Shown in pieces: positions 58,925 through 64,000 of a DNA stretch of 64,000 nucleotides. The notes under the pieces were generated by a model. That model did not search any database. It had not been told where the DNA came from and saw only the letters and a list, made by a program, of their open reading frames with translations. Position 1 is the stretch's first letter. Every line of letters starts with the position of its first letter. Source of the DNA: Pohlia nutans (lineage: Eukaryota > Streptophyta > Bryopsida > Bryales > Mniaceae); assembly GCA_022496805.1 (NCBI GenBank), contig CM040093.1, forward strand, positions 1,304,501 through 1,368,500, given 5' to 3'. The translations under genes and the position numbers were made by a program.

Positions 58925-59560
58925 CATTGGAGAAGTGTTTGTTCTTGTGCAGGTCAACTGTGAAAGCGCGCATGGTAAAAATAACTCTAAACCCTTCCCT
59001 TTTATAAATATTTTTAATTCAAATGCTTACTTATGCCTCGGAGAGTGTTTGTTTGTTTTGCAGGTCACGCTTTAAGCTACCATGCAGTGTTTGAGCTACA
59101 GCAATCATCGGCTGCAAATCATAAATGAGACTCTAAACCCTATACAGATTCCCTTTTCCTTCTAATACAAATGCGTCATTCTACATGAAAGAGAGTTTTT
59201 ATAAAATCCTTGCAAGTCACAATAGAAGCTACCATGAACTGTATGAAGAAAAACAATCATGTATTAATAATCGTAACATAAACAGTAAACCCTAACCCAT
59301 GTCTTTTTCCTTTATAATGCAAATGCTTATTTATGCATCGGAGAACGTTTGTTTGTTTTGCAGGTCAAATGTAGCGCTAGCATGGTCATCATGAACATAA
59401 ACAAGCATTGATTACAAACCTTCAATGAAACAGTAAGAAGTAAATTTTGTTAAGAAGTAAATTTTGTTATTCTTTATAATGCAGATGCTTACTTATGCAT
59501 CGGAGAGTGTTTGTTTGTTTTGCAAGTCACAGTTGAAGCTATTATAGACTTTACAAACAA
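58925..59560. repeat. Repeats in the intron of the Myb-like gene
   Basis: ATGCTTA(C/T)TTATGC(A/C)TCGGAGA followed by GTTTGTTTGTTTTGCA(G/A)GTCA recurs at about 59022, 59326 and 59485, with a worn copy near 58932. Irregular spacing (about 90-300 bp) suggests successive segmental duplications within the element. Confidence 0.75.
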
Positions 59561-60607
59561 AATCATTAAGTAACGTCAATTACTGATATCCACGAAACAA
59601 GCAATGCTGTTGATTGCTAAATTATATCAATGCATATATAAATATAAAACGTACCGTGATGAGGCATGGATGTGGGACGAATGGGGCCGCCGTAGCTTTG
59701 GGCATTGCTGAAATTCTCCATTGCAAAAATCTGCAATGCAAAACAAAGTAGACAAGGTGAACACCTACTGGAATTTCAAAAAATCAGTTCTCATGACAAA
59801 GAGGTGAGGCTGTGCATTGAGTCTTGTGCTTGCCCACCGTGGACTTAAACGTTGCCTCTCCATGAAAGTAAACGGGGCATGCAAACAGGGTGCACACAGA
59901 AAGCTAAAAGATTGCTCAGCCAGCAATCAAGCAAGCATTCTTTACTGAAACAAAAAACCAAATCGGAAGTACTTTATAATAGGCATGAGTATTGAATCTG
60001 TAACAAAAAAAACAGCGACTGAAATGGTCGTTACTGATTGAGAATCAAAGCAGGGGGGGGGGGAACGAGGACCTGATTGCAAATCTATGCAGAGAGTGAG
60101 GACAGCGACGGGACCGTACCTGCGAGCGACAAGAGCGATCAGAATTGAGGTACGCAAACGAATTCTTCCTGCGTTTTTTAAGTTCCGGTTTGTCAATTTG
60201 TAAGCGGCCGCCCACGTCCCGGAGTGCCGACATTCTTGCATGCTGCCTTTGCTACGTGGGTCGTAGTCGCCTGAATTTTGTCCCCGCAGCGTACCTTTAG
60301 GCATAACTATCGACAGCGCTCTTTGTTAATGTGCCAGGAGGAGCTCATTTAGATAAGAGCACGGGTTTTCCTCTGAAATGTCCAAATTCCTTGATTTTCT
60401 ATTAACTACCCACTTGCTCTAAAGCCGCAGTAAGCTGTAAAGCACCTTTTTCAGACGCCTCTAACTTCCGCTCTTATCCTCATGCCACATGGGATGCCAA
60501 CTAGGCTCGGCATTTACTAAACAACGGAGGTGTGAACAACAACGCTTTTTTAGCCCCAACTATCGCTCCTCAATCGGTCCATAACGTCAGGTGTGCAGGT
60601 ACCTAAA

Positions 60608-61990
60608 GCTACTCTGCTCTGCTCTACTCTGCGCTCACTGCGAGAAAGTAAGTTAAGGGACGGAGAGAGACGGAGAGAGACGGAGAGAGTAAGTCAGTAA
60701 GTAACTAGTAAGTAAGTTAAGTTAGTGAAGCCCGGCAGCTTCAGTTGCTGATCGGGATGAAGGATACCCGAGTCACGAGTGCCGGCGTCGCGTCCAGCCA
60801 CCCATCACGCCATCAAGCCACGTGGGTCCTTGGCTCGATCCTTGCTGGATTTCTACAGTCTACCCTCCCTCCATGATATGACAACGATATTCATTGTTTC
60901 AAACAATACACAGGTGACAAGTCATTTCTGTGACTATTTCAGCCATCTTGATCTCGTGGTCAAGTTGGTAGCACTTTCCCTAATACAACTCTTCATTCAC
61001 ATTGATCCTTCCGACCAAAATTACTCTCTCTAACTAATTCGTGTATACCACATTGAACTTAGGGTTTCCCAAACATGTCATAATAGAGAGGGACAACTAT
61101 ACTCATGGTCCTGTAAAGTAGAGGGCTCTAAACCCGCCCCTTTAAGTGTTGTGGAATATGGTATGCATGAGAAAATATGAGGCATATTTTTCGTTGAAAG
61201 GCAGATGAGAATAAAGACCAACAAAGTTGAAATCATATTTTTTGGATGTTCATAGAATAAGTTATGATTTTTCAAAGTTGGTAACCAATACGCTCCTATT
61301 TATGTCCACTAGCTGGAGCATAATCGATGAGGAAATGGTCCCATAGCCATATTCAGACAAATAGTAACCAGGTATTAAGAGGTTCTAAAACGGACCCATA
61401 ATTGATAAAACCTGCCATTGCAACACAAAGTCGCATAAAAGTCAAAATGTCAGTACAGGCAATAAAGAAAGCGACTTTGGTTTAGATACATGCATGAAAG
61501 GCCTGTAAAAGCCGTTTGGTTTAGATTCATTTTGTAATTTCTATTCATTCTAAAATGGCCCCCTCATGGATGTATTGTTGGTTTTACTTCATGTGAGAGA
61601 CCCATTTGGTACCACATGGATCATGTATTGATCTATCTACAGGTGCCGGTTCATGGACTGCGGCGGGTTTAGAGCCCTCTACCTCACTCATCATTTTGTC
61701 CTGTATCATTCGCACTACATCTTATAACTTCACAATATTGGCCTTTTTCTCCTTTTCTTTTCTTTCACAAATGCATGCGAGTTCCATGGCTAAAACAAAC
61801 AAGAAAAAGAAAACACTACACGACCTCTTATCGCTCAAATTCTATTGCTATCGGGGAGATACTATCGGGGAAATTCTATCGGGGAGATTCCATTGCTCAA
61901 AGAACAAAATATAGCACAACCCCTCTTAACATCCAATTTGCTAATTTTGCACTTGGCCATATAATCATGCACTTGGCCCCCAAGCGCATT
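60608..61990. other. Intergenic, microsatellites near the left
   Basis: 60613-60730 contains CTCTGCTCTA-type and GACGGAGAGA / AGTAAGTAAGTT microsatellites. 61839-61895 repeats ATCGGGGA(A/G)ATTC. GAGGGCTCTAAACC (~61122) and GGTTTAGAGCCCTC (~61665) form a short distant inverted repeat, so a ~550-bp element may be present, but its ends were not resolved. No gene was recognised. Confidence 0.5.
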
Positions 61991-63083
61991 AAAAAAATTG
62001 TTTGAAAAAATCTCTTAAAAACAGGGATTTTTGTCTTTTTACAATCCCTTACGCTCTAAAGAAACAATTGTTTAATTTATTTCTCATCCTTATCTTTATC
62101 TTTTATTTTATCTTTATCTTTATCTTATCTTTTTTTTTCTTTTATCTTGTTTTTTTTTCTTGTCTTTTTTCTTGTCTTTTTTTTGTCTTCTTTCTTCTTT
62201 TCCTTCTAGTCTTCCACTAGTCTTCCTTTTTCTTTCTTCACCTTGCCATTTTTGGAGTTTAAACGATAATTTTTAAATTAAAAATAAAAATCAGGGAGCA
62301 GCCTGAATCCAGTACAGGCCCAAAAGAAAAAAAAAAAAAAAACGAAAAAAAAAGTTTTTTTTTTTTTTTTTTTTTTTTTCCGATTTTTCCGAGCTGTGAG
62401 GGTCCGCGCGCGCGGACCCTACTCTTTTTTTGATCCACTCTCCTTCCCTCCTCTCCTTTTTTTTTTTCCCCCTCTCCCCTTTATAAATCCTCCCTCATTC
62501 TCCCTCCCTCACTCTTCTTTCCTCCTCTCTCTTCTTCCTTTATATTGAGGAGAAGGGAGAAGGAAGAGAGGGAGAAGAACAAGAGAGGAAAAGGGGAGGA
62601 AGGAGAGTGTGAGGGAGGGAGAGTGAGAGAGGCTTTATATAGGGGAGAGAGGGGAGTGAGGAAGGGAGGGTCAAAATAAGAGTAGGGTCCGCGCGCGCGG
62701 ACCTTCCCTGCCCGGAAAAACCGGGAAAAAAATAAAAAAATAAAAAAAATCGTTTTTTTTAATTTTTTCTTCCGGGCCTGTAATGGATTCAACCTGCTCC
62801 CTGATTTTTATTTTATTTTTAAAAATTATCATTTAAACTCCAAAAATGGCAACGTAAAGAAGAAAAAGGAAGACAAGTGGAAGACTAGAAGAAAAAAGAA
62901 GAAGGAAGACAAGAGGAAGACAAGAAAGAAGACAAGATAAAAGAAAAAGAAAAGATAAAAGATAAAAGATAAAAGATAAAGATAAAGATAGAAAATAAAA
63001 TAAATAATTGTTTCTTTACAATGAAGAGATTGTAGAAAGACAAAAATCCCTGTTTTTTACAGATTTTTTCAAACAAATTTTTT
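61991..63083. mobile_element. 1.1 kb foldback element with purine/pyrimidine core
   Basis: The left arm (TTGTTTGAAAAAATCT, AACAGGGATTTTTGTC, AAACAATTGTTTAATTTATT) is mirrored at the right (AAATAATTGTTTCTTT, GACAAAAATCCCTGTT, AGATTTTTTCAAACAAA). Symmetry runs to a centre near 62540. Arms contain TATC/TTTC-rich pyrimidine tracts with purine complements, poly-A/poly-T runs at 62324-62380, and near the middle a CCTCC/GGAGG-rich stem. The palindrome GGTCCGCGCGCGCGGACC occurs once in each arm (62401-62418 and 62686-62703). No open frame of interest. Confidence 0.85.
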
Positions 63084-63347
63084 CAAAGCCAAGTTTGCTC
63101 ATGAAATGAGTGCACTTGGCCAATTGCAGAATTAGGGAATTGGGTGTTTCTTGTCCTAGGGACACCAATGGCTTGTCTTTACATTTGATTTCAGAAAGTT
63201 ACCGCACCTTAAAAAAATTGGATACTTTACAAATTGAATATAATAGCTCCTTTTATTATTTTGGTCAATTTTTAGTAGTCTTGTCAATAATTATAGGAGA
63301 TTCTAGAACATGTTGTATTTAGAAACAATATGTAAATTTTTAATAGT

Positions 63348-63867
63348 TTAACCCCAAAGCTCTCAAGAGACCATCTTTTCGTCACTACTCAATTTTAACA
63401 GGCTGCCCAGAATAAAAGAAAATAAGTTTTTGAAAAAATAAAAAATATTTTAAAATACTTCACCAAGTCTACTTCCCAAAGCAATTTTAGTTATGTCAAT
63501 CCAATTTAAATCCCACCAGGGAGAATGTTTTAAAGTAGATCATCTCAACATTGTCTTAGTGTCATAAAATATTCTATTTGGAGAAAGTATTGATGTTCCC
63601 TCCATCATTTCTTTTGCTTTTTTGAAGTTCACAATAAATTAACCAATTTTAACTAATCGTGCTAAATTTTAAATTCTAAATGTGAAAATTATAACAATTT
63701 TACAAAGTTTAATGCTTTTAAATTCATTAAAAAAATATCTAAAGTTTTTTTGTAGAGATGATGCCCTACATTTTGTCTATTGAACCAAACTTCATCAAAC
63801 ATATAGAAGGCACATATTATAACACATTTATGTTTTGTCCAATATCCCTCGGGCTTTTAGGGGTTAA
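63348..63867. mobile_element. TTAA-flanked miniature element
   Basis: 520 bp starting TTAACCCCAAAGCTC and ending GGGCTTTTAGGGGTTAA. Ends agree as CCCC(T)AAA(A)GC. AT-rich and non-coding. More diverged than the other copies, so slightly less certain. Confidence 0.7.
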
Positions 63868-64000
63868 GGCTTTTTGAAAGATGATCTAAAATAGACACGA
63901 GCATTTATATTAATTTTGTCGTCGTCAAAGAGTGTCTTAGTGTTTATATGAAGACCTTGTCTAAATTAGGTGTAGTTATCTTTTTTTATTTCATTTACTT

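Larger units (their letters stand above)
57800..59721 (-). pseudogene. Harbinger Myb/trihelix-like partner, one nonsense codon
   Basis: Exon 1 59721-59655 (starts MENFSNAQSYGG) is spliced to exon 2 58863-57800, ~375 codons. Exon 2 begins with a Gly/Ala/Ser linker and a basic KKARKDRGPNR, then a SANT/trihelix-like domain (W in TKWNRVFEHV, CKTKWNQLIPDYKRIADY, NVPDYWEL), then a C-terminal Pro/Ser repeat region (GPSN, PPGPSH units). One TAA (58399-58401) interrupts the frame between LPRQFA and DVFDAIHEWFG; the reading continues in the same frame after it. In this superfamily the Myb-like protein binds element ends and carries the transposase to the nucleus. Confidence 0.85.
54352..60604 (+). mobile_element. 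6.25 kb PIF/Harbinger transposon with both genes
   Basis: Inverted ends AGGTACCTGCACACCTGGCG (left) and CGTCAGGTGTGCAGGTACCT (right), one mismatch over 20 bases, bounded by AAA on each side (a possible 3-bp target duplication, not the usual TWA). It contains the two genes expected of an autonomous Harbinger: a DDE transposase (plus) and a Myb/trihelix-like DNA-binding partner (minus), tail to tail. The 1.4 kb before the transposase has recurring GGCAATTTTTTTT-TTTTAGGGTTT blocks (~55336, 55618, 55874), probably untranslated leader. Each gene carries one nonsense codon. Confidence 0.88.

Overview
The window is nuclear DNA from a streptophyte (plant lineage). Host genes have many short GT-AG introns. 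The identifiable host genes are a full-length organellar DNA gyrase A with an N-terminal targeting extension, a plant-type (class I) formin and a Tm-1-like protein; the mobile DNA includes copia and PIF/Harbinger elements. Intergenic DNA is AT-rich and packed with small inverted-repeat elements. I could not fix the species. A seedless plant or charophyte-grade alga seems likelier to me than a flowering plant, because of the unusual element set (TTAA-flanked miniature elements, a Tc1-type relic, a copia element primed by an internal tRNA site). That is inference.

Layout. 1-5.8 kb: simple and tandem repeats (AT-rich array, 155-bp tandem units, a 29-bp minisatellite, two foldbacks). 5.9-18.7 kb: a gene-free stretch with most of the TTAA-flanked miniature elements, one hAT-like MITE and a head-to-head inverted pair forming a 1.6 kb palindrome. 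19.2-30.5 kb (+): a 28-exon gyrase A gene with one TTAA element in an intron. 31.4-32.1 kb: decayed Tc1-type transposase. 32.3-33.3 kb (+): intronless SDR/epimerase-like gene. 33.7-42.8 kb (-): a formin gene whose last intron carries a recent, internally deleted copia retrotransposon and whose FH2 coding region has a 5-bp duplication that shifts the frame. 44.1-45.1 kb: two more miniature elements. 48.3-53.7 kb (-): 10-exon Tm-1-like gene. 53.9-60.6 kb: a Tourist-like MITE, then a 6.25 kb PIF/Harbinger element whose two genes (DDE transposase and Myb/trihelix-like partner) each have exactly one nonsense codon. 62.0-63.1 kb: a 1.1 kb foldback with a purine/pyrimidine-rich core and two GC-alternating palindromes. 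63.3-63.9 kb: another TTAA element.

The four host genes form no evident pathway. The dominant theme is mobile DNA: at least ten TTAA-bounded non-autonomous elements sharing CCCCTAAA- or CCCTTTAG-type ends (piggyBac-like by target-site signature, with no transposase in the window), nested insertions, and two nearly intact but disabled larger elements. Exon boundaries come from reading frame continuity, GT-AG sites and remembered family conservation; no alignment or transcript was available.
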